Below are positions 13,801-25,800 of a DNA stretch of 64,000 bases, piece by piece. The DNA comes from Nereocystis luetkeana. Its lineage: Eukaryota; Sar; Phaeophyceae; Laminariales; Laminariaceae. The translations under genes and the position numbers were made by a program. The notes under the pieces were generated by a model that made no database searches, was not told where the DNA came from, and saw nothing but the letters and a program-made list of their open reading frames with translations. Each line of letters begins with the position of its first letter. Position 1 is the stretch's first letter. The stretch lies in assembly GCA_031213475.1 (NCBI GenBank), contig JARUPZ010000009.1, positions 1,885,001 through 1,949,000 on the forward strand, given 5' to 3'.

Positions 13801-16800
13801 GTAGCAGCGGCTACGGTGGCGGTAGGAGTAGCCGAGACAGAAGCAGCAGTAGCCTCAGCAGGAGCAGTAGTAGCGGCGACAGCAGTAGCAACAACAACAG
13901 CCTTGTCGGAGGAGGAGCAAGCGCTTCCGCCACTCTGAACGCTAGCCTCCTCCTTAGCACCAGCACCACCGCTACCGTTGGCGTCAGCACTATTACCGTT
14001 GTCGTCAGCATTATTACCGTTGTCGTCCGCACCACCGCCATCCTTAGCGTCGGCATGGGCGCTAGTCTTGGCGTCAACATTTCCGTTGGCGCTATCATTT
14101 CTGCTAGCAATACCGGCAACCGTAGACGAAGGCGCCGCCGCCGTCGCCTCGGCAGTAGCGGCCTTACCACGGCGTCGCTCGCGTCCAGGCGTTTGCGCCG
14201 CTCCCGCGAGCGTCTTCATCAACATTCCGTTCCCGCGCTTGTTCCCTTCCCAGCTAATGCCGCCGTACCCACCATCACCACCGCCGGTGCCAGCGGCGCC
14301 GCCGATGCCGCCACCGCCACCACGTCCGAGCCCGAAGGCCGGGAGGACAGGACTGCCTGTTGTAGAAGCGGCGGAGGGGGGAAGAGGCAACCTCGCACCG
14401 CCACCGGCGGCGGCGACAGCTCTTGCGACAGCGCTGCTGCTCTTTGTGATGCTGCTGATGGTGTTGGTTTTGGTCATGGCGTTGTTATTGTTGGCGTGGG
14501 TGTTAGCGTCGGCGTTGCTGTTGCTGCCATTGGTCTTCGCGTCTTCGCTGCTGCCAGTGGTGGTGTCGATGTCGGAGTTGGAGCTGGCCTTGTTGGCGGT
14601 GGAGGCGGAAGAGCTGGAAGAGACAGTCGTCTCCCCCGACAGCATGCCGGCGACGGTGATGCGGGTCCGCGGAGGGATCACGATCGACTCGGCGGGGGTT
14701 TTGATGCCGGCGGAGGCGGCGGCTACCGCGGCGGCCGCGTCGAGGGCCGAGTAGTCGTCCAGGTCGTCACCAATTGATGACTCCAGGATGGTGTCGAAAA
14801 ACTCGTTCATGTCGATTCCTGTAGTATTAATATGTCAGAAGGAGGGAATTAGAGGGGGGGGGGGGGGGGGTGAAGGCGGAGATGGGCAGGGGTGGAAGGG
14901 AAGGGAAGGGGAGGCGGACGGGTGGTGGGAGGGGGACAGGGAGACGAGGGTTAGCGAAAGATTGTCCGGAAACCATATATGGTAGGTAGGGAAGGGAGAG
15001 GAGAGAGGTGGCGGAGCGGATTGGGTCGCTTCGATACAACGTCGAGGTTTATTGTTTCATTGTTTAATTTGATTGGAAAAAAAACTTCGCACCCGAAGGT
15101 CGCGAGCGCATGCATGATCCCACACTTGATTCCACGTATATTCAAGTTTGTCTCCAAGAAGGGAGGGCGAAGCAAGGCAGATGTAATATTATTAGTGTCA
15201 CCAAGCTTTGAAAATATGAGTTTGAAGACAATTAGAGCCAGCGGTATACAAAAACGAATAGAACACGGAGCCATACTCGCCACGATGTCGAAAACAAACT
15301 ATTGGCGGGTTGGGGATTTTTATCCAGAAACTGAAAAAAAAAAAAATGTTTTTTCTTGATACGCTTTTTTTTCCTTGGGGTTAGCACACCCCCCCCCCCC
15401 CTCCTTCCCTGGGGCTCGAAAAAAAAAGAGGTAGGGCGTCGATTCGTTTTCCGTGAACGAACCCTTGTTAGAGCAGGTGTTCACAAAAAAAAAACAATAA
15501 GCATATTCGCACGAGACACTAAAAAAACTCCTGAGACAGTGGTGGTGGGAAGTTAGTTGTAGAGGGGGGGAAGACAGGGGAGAGAAAGAACAGAGGAGAC
15601 GAGACTGCAAAAAAATGAAAAAAACAAAACAAGCACCCCCCTCCCACCAACCGCCTACCAACAATAAAACTACCAAAACAACAAGATGAACAAGAGACCA
15701 AAAAAAAAAAAAGAGAAGAGACACGAACATCAAAAGGGAAGAGAAACCGAGACGGAGAAAAACGGAGGAGGAAACAAAACTTGAACGAAAAGCAAGAGAC
15801 GCAGGTAATAATCCACCCTCTAAAAATAAAAAACAGCCTTATTAAAATCAAGCTCACCAAGAATCTTGCACGCCTTCTTGAAGCTCTTTTCCGCCTCGAC
15901 CACGCTCTGCGCGTTATCCACATCCCCGAAAGGTCCCCCGCCGATCCCGGAGATGCGCTGCCCCGCGCTCTCCCCCCCTCGCGCTCTGGACGCAGCCCCC
16001 CCCCCCGCCCCGACTCCTGCCTCCTCCTGTCCTTTGACTGTTCCCTTGACGTCCAGCTTGTTAGCCACAACCACCGGCGCCGCCGCCGTCGCGGCCGCCC
16101 GTGCTGGGGTCGTCACCGGTGCCGTAAAAACCGGCTTCAATACCTTTGCTGGTACCACCGCCGGCACGGCCACCGGTGCCGTTGCGGTCAACACGGGTTT
16201 CAAAACCTTCTTCGCTGTTGGCGCCACCACAGCCACCACACTCTGCGCCGGCACTTCCCCCGACGCCGGCATCTCCTTGGGCGCCGCCGGCACTTCTTTG
16301 GGCGCCGGCACCTCCTCCGACGCAGGCACCGCATCCGGCGCCGGCATATCCTCTGATGCCGCCACCTTCTCCGGCGCTGGCATCTTCTCTGACGCCGCCA
16401 CCTCCTCCGGCGCCGGCATCTCCTCTGACGCCGCCACCTCCTCCGGTGCCGGCATCTCCTCTGACGCCGCCACCTCCTCCACCAGAGGGGCAACCGGTAC
16501 CGATACCGCCGCCATCTTCACTGGTGTCCGCGCCTCTTCCGGGGCCACCACCACCGCCGCTGCCACCGTCGTCACCGCCATCGCCTCCTCCACTAGAGGT
16601 GAAACCACCGCCGGCGCTACCACCGTCGTCACCGCCGACGCCTCCTCCACTAGAGGTGAAGCCGCCGCCGGCGCTACCACCGTCGTTACCGCCGGCGCCT
16701 CCTCCACTAGTGGTGCAACCGACGTCACCGCTCGAGTCGACGTCATCGCCGGCGCTTCCTCCACCAGAGGGGCAACCGGTACCGATGCCGGCGCCATCTT

Positions 16801-19800
16801 TACCCGTATCCGTGCCTTTTCTGGTGCCACCACCACCGTCTCTGCCGCAGCCGTCACCGCCGGCGACCCCTCCGCCAGAGGGGCAACCGGTACTGATGCC
16901 GGCGTCGTCTTCACCTGTGGCCATTTCTTTGCTGGTACCGATGCGGGCGTTGTCGTTACCGGTGCTCGCGCCTTTGCTGGTGCCGCCGCCATTGCCGACG
17001 CCACCGACAGGGCTGCCACCGGCGTCACCGCTCGCATCGCCGTCACCGACGGGGCCAGTGCCTCCTCCACCAGAGGGGCAACCCGTACCGATACCGGCGC
17101 CGTCTTTACCGGTGTCCGTGCGGCCACCGCCACCGTCGCTGCCGCCGTCGTCACTACCGGTACCTCCTCCACCAGAGGGGCAACCGGTACCGACGCCCGC
17201 GTCGTCTTAACCTGTGGCCATTTCTTCGCCGGTACCACCGCTGCCGCCGCCGCAACCACCGTCTTTTCCTGCGCCCGTGCCTCTGCTGGTGCCACCGACA
17301 TCACCGCCGCCGCCGCAGCAGCCACCGGTGCGTCGTCTACCAGAGGGGCGGAAAGAGAGACGCTGTTGAAGGTGCTTGTTGTCAGGAGAGCGTCCTTAAC
17401 CTGGACGACAGGCTCCACCTCATGGGTCTCCTGGACAACTTGTTCATCTTGTCCTTGATCCCCCTTCTGCGCTCCCTCTTCCACCCTAGCTAGTTCTTGC
17501 TCTAGGTCAACCTCTTCCTCCCTCTCCAAAATTTGCATCTCCCCCTTAACGACCTCGTCTCCCTCCCTCCGCTCATTCTTCTCCGCCTCTCTCTCCACCA
17601 TACCTTGCTCCGTCCTCCCCCCCCCCACCACCCCTCGCCCCTTCTCCTGCACTTCTTCCGACTGCGAGACGCTCCCCCCACGGTGACCATCGCCACTAGC
17701 CCCGACGCTTGACCTCCTAGTCCCGCCGCTCAGCCTAGACACGCTGCTGAACCTAGCACCGCCGTCGCCACCGTCACCGCTACCACCACCGAGGCTGGCA
17801 TGGCCGAACAGCATACTTTCGCGGCGGCTCCCGGTCGTCGAGTACCGCGCCGCCACTCTCCGCAACACCTCAAGCGCCTCCCCCGGAGTGTACTGGCTCT
17901 CGGCGTCGCTGTCGCCATACCATTCTTCTTCCCCCCCCGCCACCCCCATGACCTCCGCCGCAGCATTGTACCCGAAGTTTTCCCAAACCTTACCTTCGCC
18001 GGCGCCCTCTCCCGCCGCCGCCGACCCACCAGTCTTGCTGCGAACGTCACCGCCAGCACCCTTGGCGGCCGGGGCACGGGCGGCGGCGACGACAATTGCG
18101 AGCGGTGTTTCGTCCGCGTCGAACTTGGCGAAGACGTCTTGTCCGGGGCTGCTGCAGCCGCTACTGTTGCTGCTGCTTCCACTGCTGCTTCTAAATCCCG
18201 CTCCAGGGGCTGCCTTCTTCATCCCTTTAGGCGCTACAGGCACGGATACGCTTCTGCGTCCGCCCGCTGCGGGCGAGGACGTCTTCATCTCCTGGGACGC
18301 TACTGGCAAGATCACTTTGGGCGTTACTGGAACGATATTTTTGGGCACTACTGGAACGATCCTTTTGGGTGCTACTGGCACGGATGCAGACATTTGATTC
18401 CACTGCTGGATCTTCTCCCGGACGCTGGTCTTGGTGCGGCCCACCTCCTCGGACTCTTCTTCTGCCGCGAATTTCTCGGCCGCGGTGGGGTAGGATTTGT
18501 CACATTTCTTCTCTTTTTCCGCCTCCGCCTTTTCTTCCACCGCCGCCTCCGCAGACTTTACAGGGCCGGTGCGGCCGCTGCTGCTGTAGCTGACACTACC
18601 ACCACTATTGCTGGTGTTATCGCTGTTGCTTCTTTCGTCGGGAATGGGGACCTTTACTTCTTTGATGCGCGAGGGGTCCACCTCGCCATCGGTGGTGGCC
18701 GAAGAATTCACCGCGGCCGCCGCCGCCACCGCGACCGCCTGCGCCGCCACCGCCTCTGCTGACGCAACGGCGGCCGCTGTCGCTGCTGCCGCCGCCGCAA
18801 CCGCTGCCACCGTCGCCGCTTCCGCAGCTGCCGCCGCCTCCGAGATGACCAAGTTTTCGCCATCGATATCACCACCGCATGCCGTGTCCAAACACGCCGG
18901 CGTGCGGGACACTGGCGCCATCGGTGCCACTGGCATCACCGACCTTGATGAAGCCGTCGGCGCCACCTCCGACACGACCTCTGGAGCGGGCGCTGGCGCC
19001 ACCGACGATTCAGCGGCTGTCACCGCCAAAGACACGACCTCCGTGCCGGGCGCATGCGCCACCGGTGCCACTGGCGCCACCGGCGATGAAGCTGCTGACG
19101 CCGCCTTCGACATGACCTCCAAGATGGCCGAGCTGTCGCCTCCTCCGCCACCGCAGGCTGGATCGAAGCGCGCCGGCGTGTCATCCGCCCCCGCGACAGG
19201 CGCCGCTGCCACCACCGCCGCCTCCGAGATGACTGATCTGTCTCCGCCATCAGAACCGGGCGTTGTGTTGTCGCGCGCCGTTGTCACCACCGCCGGCGAA
19301 ACAGGCACCACCACCGCCCCCGCTTCCGCCGTCGCCACCAGCGCCGCGACTACCAAGTTTTCGCGATCGCCATCACCACCGCACGCTGTGTCGGCACACG
19401 CTGGCTTGCTGGGAACAGGCGCCACCGGTGCCACTGGCGCAAATATCACCGCAGGGAGTAAGGCTGCCGAAGCCGCCTCCGACATGACCTCAGCGCTAGG
19501 GGCTGGCGCCACCGGTGACACTGGTGCCACAGCCACCACCGGCGATGAAGCCGCCGACGCCGCCTCCGACATGACCTCAGCGCCAAGGGCTGGTGCCACC
19601 GGTGCCACTGGGGCCACAGCCACCACCGGCGATGAAGCCGCCGACGCCGCCTCCGACATGACCTCCGAGCCGGGCGCTGGCGCCACCGGTGCCACTGGCG
19701 CCACAGCCACCACCGGCGATGAAGTCGCCGACGCCGCCTCCGATATGACCTCCGCGCCGGGTGCAGGCGCCACCGGTGCCACTGGTGCCACAGCCACAAC

Positions 19801-22800
19801 CGGCGATGAAGTCGCCGACGCCGCCTCCGATATGACCTCCGTCCCTGGTGCAGGCGCCACCGGTGTCAATGGCGCCACAGCCACCACCGGCGATGCAGCC
19901 GGCGACGCCGCCTCCGACATGACCTCCGTGACGGGTGCTGGCGCCACCGGTGCCACTAGAGCTACTGGCACCACCGGCGATGAAGCCGCGGACGCCGCCT
20001 CCGACTTGACCTCCGTGGCGGGTGCTGGCTCCATCGGTGCCACTGGCACAACAGCCACCACCGGCGATGAAGTCGCCGACGCCGCCTCCGATATGGCCTC
20101 CGCGCCGGGTGCAGGCGCCACCGGTGCCACTGGCGCCACAGCCACCACCGGCGATAAAGTCGCCGACGCCGCCTCCGATATGACCTCCGTGCCGGGCGCA
20201 GGCGCCACCGGTGTCAATGGCGCCACAGCCACCACCGGCGATGAAGCCGGCGACGCCACCTCCGACATGACCTCCGTGCCGCGTGCTGGCGCCACCGGTG
20301 CCACTAGAGCCATTGGCACCACCGGCGATGAAGCCGCCGACGCCAACTCCGACTTGACCTCCGTGGCGGGTGCTGGCTCCGCCGGTGCCACTGGCACCAC
20401 AGCCCCCACCGGCGATGAAGCCGCCGCCGCCGCCTCCGACATGACCTCCGAGCAGGGCTGTGGCGCCGTCGGTGCCACCGGCGATACTGACACCAACGGC
20501 GATGAAGCCGCCGCCGCCGCCTCCGACATGACCTCCGAGCAGGGCTGTGGCGCCACCGGTGCCACCGGCGATACTGGCACCACCGGCGATGAAGCCGCCG
20601 ACGCCGCCTCCGACATGACTTCCGTGACGGGCACTGGCGCCGCCGGTGCCACTCGGGCTAATCGTACCACCGGCGATGAAGCCGCCGACGCCGCCCCCGA
20701 CATGACCTCCGTGCCGCGTGCTGGCGCCACCAGTGCCAATGGAGCTACTGGCACCACCGGTGATGAATCCGCTGACGCCGCCTCCGACATTGCCTCCGTG
20801 CCGGGTGCAGACGCCATCGGTGCCACTGGCGCCACAGCCACCACAGCCACCACTGGCGATGGAGCCTCCGACGCCGCCTCCGACACGACCTCCGAGCCGG
20901 GCGCTGGCGCTATCGGTGCCAATGGCGCCACAGCCACCACCGGCGATGAAGCCTCCGACGCCGCCTCCGACATGACCTCCGTGACGGGTGCTGGCACCAC
21001 CGGTGCCACTGGAGCCACAGCCACCACCGGCGATGAAGATGCCGACGCCGCCTCCGACATGACCTCCGTGACGGGTGCTGGCACCACCGGTGCCACTGGA
21101 GCCACAGCCACCACCGGCGATGAAGTCGCCGACGCCGCCTCCGATATGACCTCCGTGCCGGGTGCAGGCGCCACCGGTGCCACTGGCGCCACAGCCACCA
21201 CCGGCGATGAAGCCGCCGACGCCGCCTCCGACATGACCTCCGTGACGGGTGCTGGCACCACCGGTGCCACTGGAGCCACAGCCACCACCGGCGATGAAGA
21301 TGCCGACGCCGCCTCCGACATGACCTCCGTGACGGGTGCTGGCACCACCGGTGCCACTGGAGCCACAGCCACCACCGGCGATGAAGTCGCCGACGCCGCC
21401 TCCGATATGACCTCCGTGCCGGGTGCAGGCGCCACCGGTGCCACTGGCGCCACAGCCACCACCGGCGATGAAGCCGCCGACGCCGCCTCCGACATGACCT
21501 CCGTGACGGGTGCTGGCGCCACCGGTGCCACTGGAGCTACTGGCACCACCGGCGATGAAGCCGCCGACGCCGCCTCTGACATGACCTCCGTGGCGGTTGT
21601 TGGCTCCATCGGTGCCACTGGCACCACAGCCACCCCCGGCGATGAAGCCGCCGACGCCGCCTCCGATATGACCTCCGTGACGGGCACTGGCGCCGCCGGT
21701 GCCACTCGGGATACTCGTACCACCGGCGATGAAGCCACCGACGCCGCCTCAGACATGACCTCCGAGCAGGGCTGTGGTGCCACCGGTGCCACCGGCGATG
21801 AAGCCGCCGACGCCGCCTCCGACATGACCTCCGTGACGGGCACTGGCGCAGCCGATGCCACTGGTGCCACAGCCACCACCGGCGATGAAGCCGCCGACGC
21901 CGCCTCCGACATGACCTCCGTGCCGCGTGCTGGCGCCACCAGTGCCAATGGAGCTACTGGCACCACCGGTGATGGAGCCTCCGACGCCGCCTCCGACTTG
22001 ACCTCCGTGACGGGCACTGGCGCCGCCGGTGCCACTGGCACCACAGCCACCATCGGCGATGAAGCCGCCGACGCCGCCACCGACATGACCTCCGAGCAGG
22101 GCTGTGGCGCCACCGGTGCCACCGGCGATACTGACACCACCGGCGATGAAGCCGCCGACGCCGCCTCCGACATGACCTCCGTGACGGGCACTGGCGACAC
22201 CGGTGCCACTAGAGCTACTGGCACCACCGGCGATGAAGCCGCCGACGCCGCCTCCGACATGACCTCCGTGCCGGGTGCTGGCGCCACCAGTGCCAATGGA
22301 GCTACTGGTACCACCGGTGAGGGAGCCGCCGACGCCGCCTCCGACATGGCCTCCGTGCCGGGTGCAGACGCCACCGGTGCCACTGGCGCCACAGCCACCA
22401 CCGGCGATGGAGCCTCCGACGCCGCCTCCGACATGACCTCCGAACCGGGTGCTGGCGATATCGGTGCCAATGGCGCTACTGGCACCACCGGCGATGAAGC
22501 CGCCGACGCCGTCTCCGACATGCCCTCCGTGACGGGCACTGGCGCCACCGGTGCCACAGCAGCCACCGGTGCCAATGGTGCTACTGGCACCACCGGCGAT
22601 GAAGCCGCCGACGCCGCCTCCGACATGACCTCCGTGCCGGGTGCTGGCGTCACCGGTGCCACTGGTGCCACAGCCACCACCGGCGATGAAGCCCCCGACG
22701 ACGCCTCCGACATGACCTTCGCGCCGGGTGCTGGCGCCACCAAGGCCACAGGCGCCACAGCCACCACCGGCGATGAAGCCGCCGACGCCGCCTCCGACAT

Positions 22801-25800
22801 GACCTCCGAACCGGGCGCTGGCGCCACCGGTGCCAATGGCTCTACAGCCACCACCGGCGATGAAGCCTCCGATGCCGCCTCCGACGTGACCTCCGTGGCG
22901 GCGGGTGCTGGCGCCACCGGTGGCACTGGCGCCACTCGTACCACTGGCGATGACGCCCCCGACGCCGCCCCCGACGCCGCCCCCGACGCCGCCTCCGACA
23001 TGACCTCCGTGACAGGTGCTGGCACCACCGGTGTCCCTAGCACCACTGGTGCGACTGGCGCCACAGCCACCACAGGCGATGAAGCCGCCGACGCCGCCCC
23101 CGAAATGATCTCCGTGCCGGATGCTGGCGCCACCGGTGCCACTGGCACCACCGGCGATGAAGATGCCGACGCCGCCTCCGACATGACCTCCGTGACAGGC
23201 GCTGGCACCACCGGTGTCCCTAGCACCACTGGTGCCACTGGCGCCACAACCACCACAGGCGATGAAGCCGCCGACGCCGCCCCCGAAATGATCTCCGTGC
23301 CGGATGCTGGCGCCACCGGTGCCACTGGCACCACCGACGATGAAGCTGCCGCCGCCGCCTCCGACATGACCGCTGCGCCAGGAGCTGGTGCCACCGGTGC
23401 CACTGGCGCCGCTGGTATCACCGGCGATGAAGCCGGTTGCACCATCGGCGATGAAGCCGGTGGCAACGCTGGCGCCACAGTCACCACCGGCGATGAAGCC
23501 ACCGACGCCGCCTTCGACATGACCTTCGTGCCGGGTGCTAGCGCCACCGGTGCCACTGGCGCCACTGGTACCACCGGCGATGAAGTCGATGGCACCACTA
23601 GCGCCGCAGCCACCGCCGGCGATGAAGCCACCAACGCCGGTACCGACATGACCTCCGTGACGGGTGCTGGCGCCACTCGCAGCACCGGTGAGGAAGCGGC
23701 CGACACCGCCTCCGAAGGTGCTGACACCAAATCCGACGTGACCTCCGTGCCGGCCGATGACGCCACCGGTGCCACTAACGCCACTGGCACCATCGGTGCC
23801 ACTAGCACCGTAGGCAATACCGGCGATGACGCCGACGCCGCCTCCGACATGACCGCCGTGCCGGGCACTGGCGCCACCGGCGATGAAGCTACCGGCACCG
23901 CCTCCGACATGACCTCCGTGCCAGGCCTTGGCGCCACAAGCGCCACTGGCGCTGTTGGGACCACCGGCGATGAAGCCGCCGACGACGCCTCTGACATCAC
24001 CTTCAAGATGGCCGAGCTGTCTTCTCCCCCGCTGCCGCAAACTGGGCCGAAGCGCGCAGGCGTTACATCTACCCCCGTGGTAGGCACCGCCACCACCACC
24101 TCCGCCCCCGAGATCACTGATCTGTCGCCGTCATCACCACCACCGCACGTTGTGTTGGGGCACGCCGTTGTCACTGTCGCCGGCGATATAGGAACGGGCA
24201 CCGCTGCCTCAGGGACCGCCGCCGCCGCCGCTTCCGCCGTTGCCACCTCCGAGATGATCAAGTTTTCGACATTGCCATCACCACCGCACGTTGTGTCAGA
24301 GCACGCCATTGTCACCGCCACCGGTGATACAGGCACGGGCACCGCTGCCTCAGACGCCGCCACCGTTGCCTCTTCCGAGATGACCGAGCTGATTCCGTTA
24401 CCGTCTCCACCGCGTGCTGTGTCGAAGCATGCCGGTGAGTCCGCCGCCGATGATACGGGCACCGCCGGTGATACGGGCACTGGCACCGTTGCCGTAGGCG
24501 CCACCACCGACAAAGCCTCGGCTGACGTAACGGCGGCCGCCGTCGCTGCCGCTGCCTTCACCTCCTCCGATAAGTCCAGGCTCGTGCCGTCGCCGTAACC
24601 ACCGCACGCTGTGTCGAAACACCCCAGGGTGCCCGCCGCCGCCGTCATTCTCGCCGCCATCGGCGATGAAGCCGTCGACGCCGATTCCGACATGGTCTCC
24701 AAGATGATCAAGTTGTCGCGATGATCATCGCCACCGTACGTGTCCACGTGCGCCGGCATGTCGGCCACTGACGCCGCAGCCGTTGGTGCCACCTCCTGTG
24801 AGATGGCCGAGCTGGCACCGTCGCCCATACCACCGCACGCTGTGTCGAAGCACGCCGCTGTCACGGCCACGGGCGAAACAGGCACCGGCGCCGTTGCCTC
24901 CGGCACCGCCACCGACACAGCCTCCATCGCCCTCGCTGCGGCCGTCGCTGCCGCTGCCACCGAAACAGCCTCCGTCGCCCTCGCTGCGGCCGCCGCTGCC
25001 GCTGCCACCGCTACAGCTGCCGCCGCCGTCGCTGCCGCCACCTCCTCGGAAATATCCGAGCTTGTGAAGTCGCCGTCACCACCGCACGCTGTGTCGAAGC
25101 ACGCCGGTACAGCTGCCGCCGCCGCCGCTGCCGCCACCTCCTCGGAAATATCCGAGCTTGTCCAGTCGCCGTCACCACCGCACGCTGTGTCGAAGCACGC
25201 CGGTGCCCCCGCCGCCAAAAAAGTCGCTGCCACAGGCGACGAAACCGCCGACGCCGCCTCCGACATGGCCTCCAAAATGATCGAATTGTCGCTATCACCA
25301 TGACCACCGCATGCACGGTCCACGCCCGCCGGCATGTCGGCCACCTCCACCGCCGCCATCTCCTCTGAGATCTTCGCAATAGCCCCTTCATCGTCACCAC
25401 CGCACGCCGTATCGAAGCACGCCGCTGTCACCGCCCTCGGCGACACAGACACCGGCGCCGCTGCCTCTGCTGACGCTACGGCGGCCGGTGTCGCTGGCGC
25501 CGCCGCTTCTGCCACTGCAGCTGCCGTCGCCGCCACTGCTGCCATCTCCTCCGAGAGGTCCGAGCAGATGCCGTCGGCGATACCACCGCACGCTGTGTCG
25601 AAGCACGTCGGCGTGCCCACCACCACCATATTCGCCGCCACCGGCGACGAAGCCGCCGACGCCGCCTCCGACATGGTCTCCAAGATTACTAGGTTTCCGC
25701 GATCAGCATGGCCACCGTACGTAGTGTCCACGGGCATGTCGGCCACTGCCACCGCTGCCGCCGCCGCCACCACTTCCTCTGAGACCAGGTTATCGCCGTC

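Noticed and set aside
13482-14777. Plus-strand ORF of 431 codons over exon 2 of the bactofilin-like gene
   Set aside because: Opposite strand of a GC-rich exon. No splice or domain support.
14810-14810. ATG at the start of exon 2 as the gene start
   Set aside because: The acceptor just upstream and the in-phase join to exon 1 fit an internal exon better. A separate shorter transcript starting here cannot be excluded.
21749-24040. Minus-strand ORF of 763 codons, Gly/His/Ala repeats
   Set aside because: Another frame of the same minisatellite. Its repeats follow from the period being a multiple of three.
18608-24598. Plus-strand ORF of 1,996 codons, Thr/Gly/Ala/Asp repeats
   Set aside because: It is the reverse strand of the 87-bp coding minisatellite. 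The minus strand has splice continuity into a recognisable domain, and this strand has none.
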